NCBI GenBank assembly: GCA_947172415.1 | Contig: OX359193.1 | Location: 7,837,501-7,901,500 of the forward strand | Length of the DNA: 64,000 bases | DNA from: Chondrosia reniformis | Lineage: Eukaryota; Porifera; Demospongiae; Chondrillida; Chondrillidae | Direction: 5' to 3' | In this document: positions 9,222-22,700 of the stretch, one piece after another | Position numbering within the stretch: the stretch's first letter is position 1 | Layout of the letters: every line of letters begins with the position of its first letter | Translations under genes and position numbers: made by a program | The notes under the pieces: model-generated | Told to the model about the DNA's origin: nothing | The model's input: the letters and a program-made list of their open reading frames with translations, nothing else | Database searches by the model: none

Positions 9222-12200
9222 ATGTGGATGAACGTATTCCGAATCTCTATACTTTCCTTAGAGCTCTCAGTATCTATTGGCGATGTAGCCATGGCTATAA
9301 AGACGCCGCGTCACCCTGAACTGGTACCCGTAGTTAATGGTACGCAATACTCTTCTATATATACACATACGTAATATATACTTTCAATAGGGGACTCTTT
9401 CATATACAAAATTAATAACAAAATTATTATACTCAAATATTAATTTTATGTAAAGATGGTCTTTTTCTTATAGCTGCTAATATTTCCCAGTCAGCTTTAT
9501 CACATTTGAGGTGGATGTTGCAAAAGGTAAAACTGCATGCTCCTCATGTACGAACCTATTAATTATTTGAGTTAGCTACGTACATAATATAGCAAAGAGG
9601 AAGCTAGTTCTGTATGTATGTAAACAGCTGTAGGATCAAGTGATGCTGTATATCTATACTTGCCTAATAATGTTGGTGAAAGGACTTTCTCCACAATCTC
9701 TTGCCCATCCCTTCAGGATATGTTGAAGCAAGACATGTTTCTGGTTGGTGGTCCTGGTCCATACAGGAGGACACTAGCAATGATGTTCTGTGTAAGGGAT
9801 ATATACTTCAGTCAGCAGGCACCAATGGACTTGTCTTATTATTTTTCTTCAGAATTTGATCCAAAGAGAAGTGGAATATGTATCGCTCTCAAGGGATACA
9901 ACTGAGAGTGATTTGAAGCAGAGAAGAGAGATCAGACTGAGAACAGCAGAGTACATTAACCAGGTAACCAGTCAAGTTTGGAGGCCTTGGTCACTCCCAT
10001 TCACCATACCCCACTCCCACCACACCCCACCCCCACCACACCCCACCCCCACCACACCCCACCCCCACCACACCCCACTCCCACCACACCCCCACCCCAC
10101 CCCACCCCCACCACACCCCACTCCCACCACACCCCACTCCCACCACACCCCACCCCCACCACACCCCACCCCACCACACCCCACCCCCACCACACCCCAC
10201 CCCCACCACACCCCACCCCACCACACCCCACCCCCACCACACCCCACTCCCATTCACCACACTGCATCCTCCTGCTATACCCTGTATGTGTACATGACAC
10301 TGATAGAGTGCAGTTCGTGCTGCTTTGGAAGGGAGGGTATTGATACTGGAAGGAATTGAAAAGGCTGAAAGGAATGTATTACCAGTATTAAACAATCTGC
10401 TTGAAAACAGAGAAATGCAGTTAGAGAATGGTAACTTTCTTTTGGCTCCAGAAAAATACGACAAACTAAAGCAGGTACAGATGTACAATCCTTACCTTGA
10501 AGTAGAGTGATAGTGATTGGCTGTATCAAATCAAACTGTAGAACCATACCCAATCTGAAATGGATCAGTGGAAGTTACAGCGAGTTCATGAAGACTTTAG
10601 AGTTGTGGCTCTAGGATTACCAGTTCCACCATATCGTGGAAATACTTTGGATCCACCACTTCGATCGAGATTTCAAGCTCGTTTTATTCCTGATGTACCG
10701 TACCAGGTAAGTTGGTCTGTATTAATGTACTATCCTAGTGTACTTAACATGCATTCCCTTATTAGGAATATTGTCCATTTTACCTAATTAGGAATGCCTG
10801 TCCTTGTTATCTGCACTAGCTCCAGCTGTTGAAAGTAAAAAGTGAGTGAATTGGATGTGTTGTCAATAAGAATGCACCTGAATGAGGTTGAGTCATCTTG
10901 TGTCTTTGGTAAATGCTAGACTGTCGGCTCTCTTGTCCGTTGCCTCAACTCTTCAAATGCTGTCCCAAACAGCACAGCTAGAATTTTCCTTTCCTATGAA
11001 CCACTTGGAAAACTTAGTCAAAATTCTAGTGAGTGCATACAGTAGTCAACTATATCCAGCACTGGATGCAATGTTATGTCCCAGAATGTATATTATTAAA
11101 AGCAGAGTTTATTCCCTTACAGAACAACTTTCCTGAGATGAGTGTGCAGGAGCTTCTACATTTTGCTTTACCTGGTGAGATTATCAGCAAAGGAACAGCC
11201 TTAAAAGACACTCTCTCTGTGAGCTCAGCTAGTGTTCCAATATTACATACTTACATCTAATTCATTACCACCAATATCTGATCCTGCAGAAATTCAGAGT
11301 ACACACTGGTAAAAGAGGAAATATTTTTATTGATAGCTTGAAGTCACAGGTAAGCTCAGATTACATGGAAATGCTATTATCTAAGTTAGTCTATATGGTA
11401 CAGTACCCCAAGGATAGGGGTCTTATGAGGTCTGTCTAATTAATGCACGCTCCCTAACTTTAGGAGGATTACATTGAAATTTCAATTGGTGGGGCATCAA
11501 AGGGAATGTTAAGTGTCTGTGGTTACTTAGCTGAAGCAGCAGGCAACACAAATTATGTTTCTCTAAGCCAGCACGAGAATGCCTTAGCTGAAGTGATGCT
11601 CCTGCATGCCACTGGAGATTTCTGTATAGTGGGGGGAAAGGTAGGATAAATGTCAGCACTGAGTGATTCCCTTATATAGACATTCATATAAAATGACACT
11701 TGCTTTGCTACCCCTCAGGGTTGTGGTAAAACAACTTTGGTACAGAGATTTGCTGATTGTCTCGGATATCAAATGGAAACCATTGCAATGTATCAGGTGT
11801 GTAGATGTGCAAAAGTAGAAACAATCATTAAGTGTGACATATATATTGTCATTAAGTGTGACATATATATTGTCATTAAGTGTGACATATATTGTCATTA
11901 AGTGTGACATATATATTGTCATCAAAAAGTGTGACTTTATGTGGTACCATATTGTTATTGTATGTGACATAATCATTATGACACCATCATTCTTTGTCTC
12001 CATTGGATATTATCTGTTGCTAGGATATGACAGCTCGCGATCTGCTGCAATATCGCATTACTCATCCAAATGGAGATACATTCTGGAAGTTTTCATCGCT
12101 GGTGAATGCAGCTATTGATGGCAAACTGGTGGTCTTGGATGGTGTCCATAGATCAGATATTGGAACTCTTGCACAACTTCAGGGGTATTTAATTGATCAT

Positions 12201-15200
12201 TTTATTAAGGAACCGTTAAGGATTGTTTTACACTCAATCCAGACTCATCCATGATCGTGAGTTGACCTTATTTGGTGGTGAAAGGTTGGTCGGGGAAGAA
12301 AAGTATGATGAGATTAGAAGGAGAACAGGATTCACTGATGCTGAAATGAAAGAGAAGTAAGTGCAGCACCTGTCTATATTGGCTTGCAAAACATGTCCAT
12401 GTGATTGCATATCTGTTGCCTAGCAATCAGTTCCAACTGATCTCTCCTGCTATCCCCGCATCACATCTGTAGGAATATCTACCCTATCAGTAAGAAGCTG
12501 AGGATTATAGCACTAGCTGAGCCTTCCGGCAGTAGCAACAGAAATGACATTCTGACAAATCCAGAATTTCATTCCATGTTTCTATTTCAGAACTTGCTGC
12601 AATTAAATATTGCAGAGGAAAGGAACTTGGTTAAGAAGAAGGTATTCAACAATGCATGCAGTGTAGTTATATTTGGTAACTCCAAATGTATACATATAAA
12701 ATGTCTCAAGAGGGTTAGTGTCTTATGCATTATGTGTCTCAGCGTACATGTACGTATATGTATGTTAGGTGCCTAATGTCAATAGAGCAGAACTAGAGAA
12801 ACTACTTTCACTGGTCTCCTCTCTGAGATCCTCCAATGACCAAGTGGTACGTAGCTTTGCTATGCAATCCAGCATTGTTTGATGGTGAGGCAATTCTGTT
12901 GGTGTTTAGGGGCTGTCCCTCTCCAATCTGCTGTCAACACGTCAGCTCCTTCGAATAGCCAAGAGACAGAATTCTGAAGGGTCTCTCTTTCAAGCCATCA
13001 GTAGAGTGTGCTTGATAAGGTTAGAGTGAGTCATCGATATAGTCAGAGTAATATGATACACTTATTTGTTTCATGTTACAGGTTCCTACCCACTCTGGCA
13101 AAGGAGGTGCTGGAAAGGGAAATGGAGAAAAATGACATTCTACCAAATTTTGATGTTGCTACAAAACGATTGGGCCAAATTACATGTAGGTGTTCAATCC
13201 ATCTCTGTAATGTTCTAAGTGTGAGCTGTTACCAAGTATTTGATGTGTGAAGGTCAAGTATGTAACAATGTACTCACAATCGGAAGCACATCTCAAGAGA
13301 TTAAGAAGGGGCACAACAAGGCTGGATTGGTACCAAATGTACTCTTTTATGAGAATGCTCAGGTAGAGTTGTCATCCAGTCATTTCTGCTCAGAAGTGTG
13401 TAAGAGGTGCCTTCCTGTTATCCTGCAGCATTTACACATTCTTGAGGACATGCTGAAGGACTTTTCCCTGGGGGAACACCTCCTGCTAGTAGGAAACCAG
13501 GTCTGTGGTATACGAGAAGTATCTGCTGGTACACTGTACATTTTTGTGTGTGTACGTTATTTACGTACTTAGGGAGTTGGAAAGAACAAATTGGTTGACC
13601 ATTTGCTTCACTTGTTGAACCTACCAAGAGAATACCTGCAGCTACACAGGTATTTACAGTTGAAATGTGCTGCCTGTCCTGTCCATATTACTCATATATT
13701 TCACATGTAGGGATACAACAGTGCAATCATTAACACAGCAGTCAGCTGTCAAAGATGGCCAAATAGTTTATGAAGATTCTCCACTGGTCTGCCTCTCTCA
13801 ATATATAGTTCTGTGGATGAATGTGAATGTACCATTGAAATATATTTCTGGTGCTTATAGGTTCGTGCTGTGAGGAATGGGTTAGTACTTGTGGTTGATG
13901 AGGCTGATAAGGCCCCCACGCATGTGACATGCATACTTAAGAACCTCTTGGAAATGGGAGAGATGACCCTCTCAGACGGACGGAAGATAGTCCCTAGTAG
14001 GTATATCTCAAAGTGATTCAGTTAGACCTTGATACTGCTGTGCCCTAACTATACTACTGCAGGAGTACCTCACCAAGCAGCTGACAGTGAGAGGCTAATT
14101 CCCATTCATGGGGACTTTAGGATGGTAGCCCTGGCAAACCGGCCTGGTTTTCCTTTCTTGGGGAACGATTTTTATGCTGCAATGGGTAATGCAAATTACA
14201 CTTTACAGAGGACAAGCTTGCTCACTTTGTCTCTTCTATTCCAGGAGATATGTTTGCCTGTCACTCCATTGACAATCCAGATTTGGAATCTGAGAAAGTA
14301 CTTTAATGGCCAGCCTTTTATGCTACATATGATTTGAGACCTGTTTTTGTTTTCTATAAAGGCTTTGTTAAAGAGGTACGGTCCTGATGTTCCAGACTTT
14401 ATTTTGGAGAAACTTGTAAGGGCTTTTTCTGACCTACGAGAGATGGCTGATGAGGGACTGATTACCTACCCCTACTCCACCCGAGAGGTCATCAACATAG
14501 TGCGACACCTACAGGTAACCTAGGTAACCTGACTATGTTGGTTGATTGGGTCCAATAATGGCTTATATTACTCGCCAAATATTATTATTCAATAGCACTT
14601 TCCAGCTGAGTCAATTACTGAAGTAGTTCAGAATGTCTTTGGATTTGATTCCTATCACGAAGAAATGAAGACACTGGTTTTTAAGACACTTCACAAGTAT
14701 GGTATTCCAGCAGGAGCTTCACCAGGCAACATTAATCTTGCAAAAAAGTTAGTATTTCAACCCACAGAGATTCCTTTACTCTCTACTGTTCTCTGCTGTT
14801 CATCTCACAAAGGATCCAAATTCCCACTCTAACACCAACTTCCAAGTTGAGTTTAGCAGACAGTAGCAGCCAAGAGACCATTTCAGTGTCTGCTGGCAAG
14901 CTCAAGCTGAAGGTGACAGAAGACATTTCTAAACCTCTCAAAAGATAACATGTTAATATAACATTCAAAAGTGTATCTAATTCTAATGCAAAATGTTGAA
15001 TCATAATAGCAAGTAGAACTTAATCATTGCATTCCTAATCTTGGCCCCATTACGCAATTGTTAGGTTAATTAGATAATATTGTGCCGACAATGAACTAAG
15101 ATACATTAAAGTCTGTAGCACTACTGCCATATAAGGACGCCTTTCTCTAGGGACCTCTGTATGCTGGTTCATATTATTATCCTCTTGATAAACTGGAGAC

Positions 15201-18200
15201 TAGAGGACTTGGCTTCAGTGAAATGGTGGCATCATGGAAATATGCTTTGGATTATGGGAATTTTGTAACAGGAATTTCTGTTAGTAGATCTAGAAGTGAG
15301 GTGATAGGTTACACTACGTATACATGTGATGTACATATATATGTATATGTTAACAGGTGCAGGTAATGATGTTGTGCATGTGAATACGGGTAATCCAATT
15401 GGTGTGTACAGCACTACAAGGAATGGTCCAGTCTACTTTACAGATTTAAGTAGTTTTTATCCATCATCTGGGAGATTAAAAACTGAATGTATGGGACTCC
15501 CTGGTGGCCATTTTCTTCATTTTAGTGCAAATGTAAGTTCTGTCAAATACACTGATAATGCATATATACTCTCAAGAACCAATCAAATCAACCCCTAAGA
15601 ATTGTACTAACATTTCAGTTTTTATATTTCACTGAATTTTTAAATCCTATGACTTGCATGCACCTCTTCAACTTTAACCTTGTAGAACTGTGACATACTT
15701 CTGGTGAACCCTCAGGAAGGTCATGTGCAGTCATTCTCGTTAAAATCTGTGGCCTCAAGGCTAACTCACCAATTTGTACGGGAACAGGTTAGAAACAGTA
15801 GCAGCTTGTGCTAGGACTACCACTTAAGGCTACAGCAAGTGTATCTTTATATCAACAGCAGTACTGTACATGATATCTCTATAATTTCACAGCCAAACCT
15901 CTATAAACTGAATTCAAGCTTAGCTGAAGATAATATAGCTATTTTCCAGGAAACAGAAAGGTGGGCAAAGCATTAAGTGCACTTGTTATATATATCCTAT
16001 TTTGATCCAGTGTTCTGCAATCCAGTAATCAGGTCCATGTAGTGGATTTAAGCAACAAACACATCCATCGTGTGATATTTCCAAGACCAGTAGAGAATAT
16101 TTTGTGCCTTGATAGACAGAGTTGGATCATTAAAGAGAGAACTGGGTTAGTCTATAGCTAATTCCTTAGTCTATAGCTGGTTGCAGCTGCTGGTTACCGT
16201 GGTTACTGTGGCTTGCGTATATTTAGGAAGCTGTGTTTATTTTCAATGATGGATGATACTGCTGTTTTGGAAAATCTTGTAGAAGTTGGAGTTAAGGGTT
16301 AGCAAAGTGACTGAAATATCTCTTTTGACTTCACCAGTGGTTTGTTGTAGGTGGTCCTATGGTCACTGAGGCACTGAACAGTGCATCAACTCTAGGTCCA
16401 TCGGCAAGGACACTAGGACAAGCTCTTCATATGGAGGTGGACGAGATGACTCCGCCCTCCTATAGCAGACTAGCTTCTGGATCCAATGTTGTAGCCGTAC
16501 TTACAGGACTGCCTGTCAAGGTAGCTTACACTTTATATATACAATATTGTTTAGTGATGTTTTGTTTCCATTAGTTACTAAAGAGTTACTGATGACATAT
16601 ATCTCTACCTTTTGCTTCAGTCACATACTGCAGTGTCCGTCCACTCCATTAATTTATCTAATGTTCCAAAATTCCAAAAAAGGAGTGGTTATTCACAATT
16701 CAGACCATCCCTCCTCTCTAAGGAAGCTCAAATTATTTGTCCTTTTTGTTCCTCTGATGGAAGAGCAACTTTAGAAGTAATAGACCTTCCCTCAAGCACC
16801 CTTTCCTCCATTAAGCTGAACAGGTGAACATCCACAAATGGGCAATAAAGGTGTCACCTGATTGCATATATGAATGTGTACATGAACTAATGTACACTAC
16901 CTTTGAGTATGCTTTTGTAAGTACATCACAACTGGTGCTTATGGTCAGTGAGCTTAGGGGTACAGTCTTACATTTAATTGAGCAGATCTCTACATCCATG
17001 ATTTTATAGCTTCATTCACCAGTGACTTTGCTATTTGCACTCTACACATATAACTTCTACTACTAAATTCTTTTAGCTGTTTATCCTTATCTTTCAGGTT
17101 AAGCACTGGAAACGAAAATGCTAATCATTCCATCAATGCTGCTACTTCTTCTGTGTTTACTGATCATCTCAGTGATTCCTTAGTTGTAGCTGTGGATTCT
17201 TTGGGCAATGCAGCTCTATTAGAGACCAGTTCAGAGGCATTAGACAAGTATGCTCTTTCTTAACTGATGACATCATCATGTGTCCACAATAAAAGAATAA
17301 TGTTTTATTTGCAGATCCCTAAAGGATTGGAAGAGAATGGCTGGTTTAGAGGGAGATCATTCCTTGCAGGTTGGTATAGCACTTCACCTGGTTGTATTAA
17401 ATTTTACTCCTTGCTTTTTGAATGGTAGTTGACTATTAATAGAGAAAGTGGTTTGGATGTTTCCGGACCCAAACATGGGAAGGTATGTGAAGGTTGAATG
17501 TGTAAGTGGTTTTCCAAGGTCATGTCATTGTAGGTGGACCCAGAAGGGACACCTCATGTGGGTGGGAACACGTGGGCGGGTGGGACTGGTGGGCGGGACA
17601 CAGCTGGTCTGGGAGGTAAAGGTGGTCCATATCGCTTGGATGCAGGCCACCCAGTCTACCAAGTTTCAGATGCAGAAAAGGACTCAGTGCCTGAAGAGGT
17701 GTGCCGGTTGTAAGGATTGTCTAAAGTTGACAACATGCTGTCTAATGTGTAAACGTAGGTGAAGCAAGCGGCTAGGGAGATGGGCCAGAAGGCGTTTCTT
17801 AAGCGGTAATACTGATTTGCAGTATCAATTTATATTCTCCTCCTCCTTAAGCTGTCTTGTGTTTCAGGCTAGAAGAAATCAGAATGACTCCTCATGATGC
17901 GGAATTGTATGAAAGGCTGAAGTTAAAGGTCAAAAGGCAGACACTGTCCATCAGTGCCTTGCTGGAAAGTCTACAGGTACATATGGAGAATGTATGCACC
18001 ACTTATCGAAGTAGGAACTCCCTATATATAAATGCATTAATAATAAGGACTTGCTGATTTAGGCTAGAGGTTTGGAAAGACAGTGGCTGAGACATCAGAC
18101 TTCAGGGGATCTGGATGACACAAAGGTAAAGTTATGAATACCTAAACATGTGTTTTGATGGAGCTGTGTCTGCTGTTGTCATCTCATGTCATCTCATGTC

Positions 18201-19741
18201 ATCTCATGTCATCTCATGTCATCTCATGTCATCTCATGTCATCTCATGTCATCTTGTGTAGCTCATAGATGGGCTCACTGGTGAGAAGTCAATTTACAAA
18301 AGGAGAGGAGAAAAGGAACCGGAAGTACAAAATCTCACTTATGGACGACTGATTGTAGAATAATTGACTTTCTTGTTTGATTTAGTATGGATCTCCTCAG
18401 CTTCTACCAAAAAGGATTCGATTAGTAGTTGATGTAAGTGGAAGCATGTACAGATTCAATGGTCACGACCAGAGGCTTGACAGAATGTTGGAGGCTGTAT
18501 TGATGGTGATGGAGGCTTTTAGCAAACAAGAGAGAAAATTCAAAGTGCCTGGTTTACTTTGGGCTGTAAAGTCCGTACATCTGATTACTCTAAATTTTAT
18601 ACTTTAGTTGGAAGTATATGGTCATTCAGGAGATTCTGCTGAAATCAAGTTCATTTCCTCTAGTAATCCACCAGTAAATGAAAAGGAGAGATTAGACATA
18701 CTTAAAGTCAGTATCACATGCATTAACACACTGACACACCCATACTCCTGACACACCCATACTCCTGACACACCCATATCTCTGACACACCCATATCTCT
18801 GACACACCCATATCTCTGACACACCCATATCTCTGACACACCCATATCTCTGACACACCCATATCTCTGACACACCCATATCTCTGACACATCCATATCT
18901 CTGACACACCCATATCTCTGACACACCCATATCTCTGACACACCCATACTCCTGACACACCCATATCTCTGACACACCCATACTCCTGACACACCCATAC
19001 TCCTGACACACCCATACTCCTGACACACCCATACTCCTGACACACCCATATCTCTGACACACCCATACTCCTGACACACCCATACTCCTGACACACCCAT
19101 ACTCCTGACACACCCATATTCCTGACACACCCTTGATCTGGTCACAGGAGATGCATGCTCACTCCCAGTACTGCTGGCCTGGAGATCACACTCTAGAAGC
19201 CACACAGAAGGCAGTAGAGGAGATTGTCAAAGAACCCGCTGATGAATACACTGTGATTGTTATCAGTGATGCCAACTTCTCACGCTACAGGATTAAGCCT
19301 GAAACATTTGCCAAGATCATGTCCGCCAATCCTCAGGTTAATGTTTTTGCTATTTTCATTGGATCTTTGGGTGACCAAGCTGAAGTGTAAGTGACTTAGT
19401 GAGCTATAGTTACTATGGTTACCATGGTTACCAGCTGTGTTAAGTCTTCCTTCTGTACCATCCCATCTGCTGCGTGAATGATGTATATACGTATCCTCAT
19501 ATTATACATATATAGGTATTTGATGTATCTAGAGCTGTATATCAGAATCTTGCACTTGTGCAGTTAATGAACATACACTTATTATTGCATAATGTCCACT
19601 GAGTTATTGGGTAATAGTTGCTTACTATTGCTTCACTGCAGATTAAAGGAGGACCTACCACAGGGTCAGGCCTTTGTCTGCATGGATAACAAAGATCTCC
19701 CCTTGATACTGCAACGCATATTTACAGCCACACTGAAATGA
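9222..19741 (+). CDS. VWA8: VWA8, mitochondrial AAA+/VWA-domain ATPase (48 exons, 1,799 aa)
   Basis: Known VWA8 is a mitochondrial dynein-like AAA+ ATPase with a C-terminal von Willebrand A domain (about 1,905 aa in human). Exons: 9222-9339, 9474-9526, 9717-9791, 9853-9963, 10307-10474, 10542-10706, 10792-10841, 10920-11028, 11123-11218, 11290-11349, 11464-11640, 11719-11796, 12024-12184, 12243-12356, 12473-12641, 12769-12846, 12910-13019, 13082-13185, 13253-13362, 13429-13500, 13573-13649, 13711-13786, 13861-14000, 14088-14185, 14245-14297, 14362-14514, 14596-14747, 14813-14912, 15151-15295, 15357-15532, 15686-15787, 15893-15960, 16011-16145, 16227-16297, 16351-16520, 16621-16823, 17098-17247, 17315-17369, 17429-17482, 17534-17698, 17759-17805, 17868-17976, 18063-18125, 18262-18324, 18386-18544, 18608-18706, 19148-19386, 19642-19741. 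Total 5,400 bp in one frame. Visible motifs: TPRHPELVP near the N-terminus; first P-loop GGPGPYRRT, degenerate as in the family; Walker A GGKGCGKTT (about residue 393) and GNQGVGKNK (about 725); Walker B VLVVDEADK; glycine-rich linker GGNTWAGGTGGRD; and the MIDAS motif DVSGSM (about 1617). An in-frame TGA immediately precedes the chosen ATG; ATG 9228 is an alternative. Confidence 0.95.
9990..10258 (+). repeat. C/A-rich minisatellite in VWA8 intron 4
   Basis: About 17 imperfect copies of a 10-16 bp C/A unit (CCACACCCCACCCCCA type). Long open frames on both strands through it are repeat artefacts. Confidence 0.9.
11823..11940 (+). repeat. About 24-bp minisatellite in VWA8 intron 12
   Basis: Four to five copies of ATTAAGTGTGACATATATAT followed by TGTC, with length variation in the TA stretch. 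Confidence 0.85.
18178..18256 (+). repeat. 10-bp microsatellite-like array in VWA8 intron 43
   Basis: About eight perfect copies of ATGTCATCTC. Confidence 0.95.
18722..19133 (+). repeat. 17-bp minisatellite in VWA8 intron 46
   Basis: About 24 copies of CTGACACACCCATATCT or its variant ending CATACTC. The two variants are clustered rather than mixed at random: a run of TATCT copies lies in the centre. The long minus-strand frames here are artefacts. Confidence 0.95.
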
Positions 19742-20033
19742 TGGTGGGAATATGTTCTGTGTATATATATCATCAGGACATCTGATCGAGTCTTTGATTG
19801 ACTTTATAACTATATATTATATTATCGATGTTTTAGAAAATTTGTAATATTATATACCAATACTTCTAAATGATGTTCAACGACAATTAAAAAGCTTCTA
19901 TACACTGGGTAGGGTATCCATGTTTTGTGCCAGCCATCCCTAAAACTCTCTCTGATAAAATATTTTGCTGAGCATATTACACATTACTATGTACGTATAT
20001 ATACTACAATCAGCACATGGAATTGTCAAATAG
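19742..20033. other. Convergent VWA8/DCUN1D 3' spacer
   Basis: A 292-bp AT-rich spacer between two stop codons in tail-to-tail orientation. It must hold both 3' UTRs. No other feature is visible. Confidence 0.7.
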
Positions 20034-22534
20034 CTACACTACACTGTTCAACTTTGCCTTGAGCTTTGGGTGAGCAAACTCCACAAAGTCATCAATTAAC
20101 ACAGGCCACGCACCTAATGAGGGGAAGATCAATCATTTCAATACCTCACACACATAGTACATGCATGTACCTTCCTCATCATAGTTGCTAAAATTTTCAT
20201 CAATGGTTAGTGTAAACTCTAGCAATAGGTTCCAGGTATCTCGAGATATTGCCTTTCTGTGATGTTCCTGTGTATGTGTATGTGAGAGGTTATTGAGAGA
20301 ATAGTTGGAACTCATGTATTACATTATTCACTGATGTAGTGAAGATTCAGGTTAACTACAGACATTTGGAGTATGGCTGATAAATACAAGACTAGTGTAT
20401 ATGTACTAACCCGAAGAAATTCACACCACAAGTCTAAATACTTGAATTTTCCTCGTAGACAAATGTTCCAGTAAGCTATAGCCATTTCCAATTCTAAAAA
20501 TAAACAGAATTAGATAATGTTATCATAGTATATCAGGTTTGAACAATCAAGCAGTGCATTTAAGACACTGACCTAATGATTTCTGGCCTGGATTCTTTGC
20601 AAAATCAAATGTGAACATATAAAATTCCCTAAACTCCTTAGCTTCTGCAACACGACTTTCCAATGAATCAGTTTTCTGTCTCAAGCGATCCAACGAATCA
20701 CATCTACAACAAAGATGTGTTAACAGCAACTAACTTACTGGTGCCATACAAACTTTAAGTCCTACACAAACACTATAGGTGACACATTAAGGATAAGTTG
20801 TTCAGGTACACTCAACCTATCCATCCAAAACACCACCTATACCCCGAGTTTGACTGGGTATACCTTTAGCACTCACAAGAACCAATTAACATGGTGGCAA
20901 CAAGTGCATATACCCCCCCCCCCCAGGGTCAAAATATATGACAAAAGAATAAAACCAATTGCAACCTTAGACACTAAAAGATTCGTTTAAAAAATATGAT
21001 AAATGCAAATTGAAGAAATCTATAACACAGATTAAAAAGTGATCCTACTAGCTACATACTGTAGGAACATGACTAAGCAGCTATATGCTGGTCAAATGTG
21101 GTAGAATGCAAATTTGATCGGAATGTCAATAAATATGCACTTGAACATGAGAGGTAGATGTACTCACCCTAATTCGGTCATTCCGTGAATAAACTCAGCT
21201 CTTGTGAATTCACACTGAGTGGCTGCCTTGAATATCCATGCTAGTACTAGTACCTTCAGAGAAGCAGGGTCCAGTCCCAAATCTTCACAAAACCTTCCAA
21301 TTCCTTGTGCAAGGATCTTGTCTTCCTCTGACGAATCTGCAGCAACAAATCATCATTCAATGAAATTATGGCCCATCTAAGATCATTCTGTATGGTGTCT
21401 CCGAGTTAGTCTACACCAACACCTATACCTCTCCTATATACTGGCTTACATATACCTCTCCTATATACTGGCTTACATATACCTCTCCTATATACTGGCT
21501 TACATATACCTCTCCTATATACTGGCTTACATATACCTCTCCTATATACTGGCTTACATATACCTCTCCTATATACTGGCTAACATATACCTCTCCTATA
21601 TACTGGCTTACATATACCTCTCCTATATACTGGCTTACATATACCTCTCCTATATACTGGCTTACATATACCTCTCCTATATACTGGCTTACATATACCT
21701 CTCCTATATACTGGCTTACATATACCTCTCCTATATACTGGCTTACATATACCTCTCCTATATACTGGCTTACATATACCTCTCCTATATACTGGCTTAC
21801 ATATACCTCTCCTATATACTGGCTTACATATACCTCTCCTATATACTGGCTAGCCTATACCTCTCCTATATACTGGCTTACATATACCTCTCCTATATAC
21901 TGGCTAACATATATCTCTCCTATATATTGGCTAACATATATCTCTCCTATATACTGGCTAACATATACCTCTCCTATATACTGGCTAACATATACCTCTC
22001 CTATATACTGGCTAACATATACCTCTCCTATATACTTAGTTGGAACAGGCTAATGTACGCAAATAAGGTCTTTGCATGACAAATTAAGAACCATAAGGAG
22101 AAGACGAGCCTTTATATTTGTCAAACAGTGAGTTTAGCCTTTTCTTGTCTACCGAGGCGACCTTTTCGTGGACAAACTGATTGGGGTGCTGAAAGTAGCT
22201 GTCAATGGCAATGTCAAACTTCCAGTCGTTTTGAGATAAGCAGGCGATAGCAGTAGCGTCATCAGCCTGAGTTATGGAAATAAACTGTCTCACTTTGCTC
22301 TTCTGGCTCGACTTCAGTTTGTACTAAACAAAAACATTCAGTAAATCAAAATATTACACAGATTTGTAACCCAGTACATATGCCATCCACCCATATCTAT
22401 CAAAGACCAAAGAGTTATAACTCAAGAAAAGGATTAGACGCTGGCATAAACTTGAAAGATGAAAACAGTTATGTTATATATAATATCAAAATGAAGACCT
22501 AGTTAATTATCTACAATTAAAAACGCTTTACCAT
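20034..22534 (-). CDS. DCUN1D1: DCN1-like protein, cullin neddylation co-E3 (7 exons, 264 aa)
   Basis: DCN1-like proteins bind the cullin WHB domain and acetylated UBC12 and promote NEDD8 transfer to cullins. Exons from 5' to 3': 22534-22532 (the start codon only), 22323-22092, 21336-21168, 20703-20573, 20493-20411, 20267-20171, 20113-20034. Together they make 795 bp in one frame. The N-terminus [15 protein letters not shown] and the UBA-type region ([18 protein letters not shown], about residues 28-45) match DCUN1D1/2. The PONY domain follows, with [22 protein letters not shown], the dimension [18 protein letters not shown] and the C-terminal [19 protein letters not shown]. Length is close to the 259 aa of the human protein. 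The split after the ATG is unusual but gives the expected M-x-KLKSSQ start. A 27-bp minisatellite fills the second intron. DCUN1D1 and DCUN1D2 cannot be told apart here. Confidence 0.94.
20914..20926 (+). repeat. Poly-C run in DCUN1D intron
   Basis: An uninterrupted run of about 12-13 C residues after GCATATA, in the intron between exons 3 and 4. Confidence 0.9.
21420..22036 (+). repeat. 27-bp minisatellite in DCUN1D intron 2
   Basis: About 22 copies of TATACCTCTCCTATATACTG followed by GCTTACA. The left copies are nearly perfect, while the right end carries GCTAACA and ATATCTC variants. There are no spacers, so this is not CRISPR-like. Confidence 0.95.
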
Positions 22535-22700
22535 TTCCTGCTGAACTGGTCGACACAACTGGTTATAAACTAAAATCTTTATGCGTCATGGCCCATGGTC
22601 CACCATTTTTTCTTTAGGCGCATATTTCTAGGGTCGGCGCTTATCGTTCATTCTTAACATATGCAGAAGCAACGCTAGATCTTGAGCAGGTCTACCAACA
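22535..22700. promoter_or_regulatory. Divergent promoter between DCUN1D and the PPP1R16-like gene
   Basis: Only 166 bp separate the two start codons, which point away from each other. The interval must hold both 5' UTRs and both promoters. I see no clear TATA box for either gene. The sequence carries GCGTCATGGCCCATGG and CATATTTCTAGGGTCGGCGC. The call is by arrangement, not by a recognised motif. Confidence 0.6.

Noticed and set aside
9972-10488. His/Pro and Gly/Val/Trp repeat frames
   Set aside because: Artefact of the C/A-rich minisatellite in VWA8 intron 4.
18622-19205. Long minus-strand frames rich in CVRSMGVS repeats
   Set aside because: Artefact of the 17-bp minisatellite in a VWA8 intron.
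21420-22036. CRISPR-like direct repeats
   Set aside because: The 27-bp units abut with no spacers, lie in an animal intron, and no cas genes are present.
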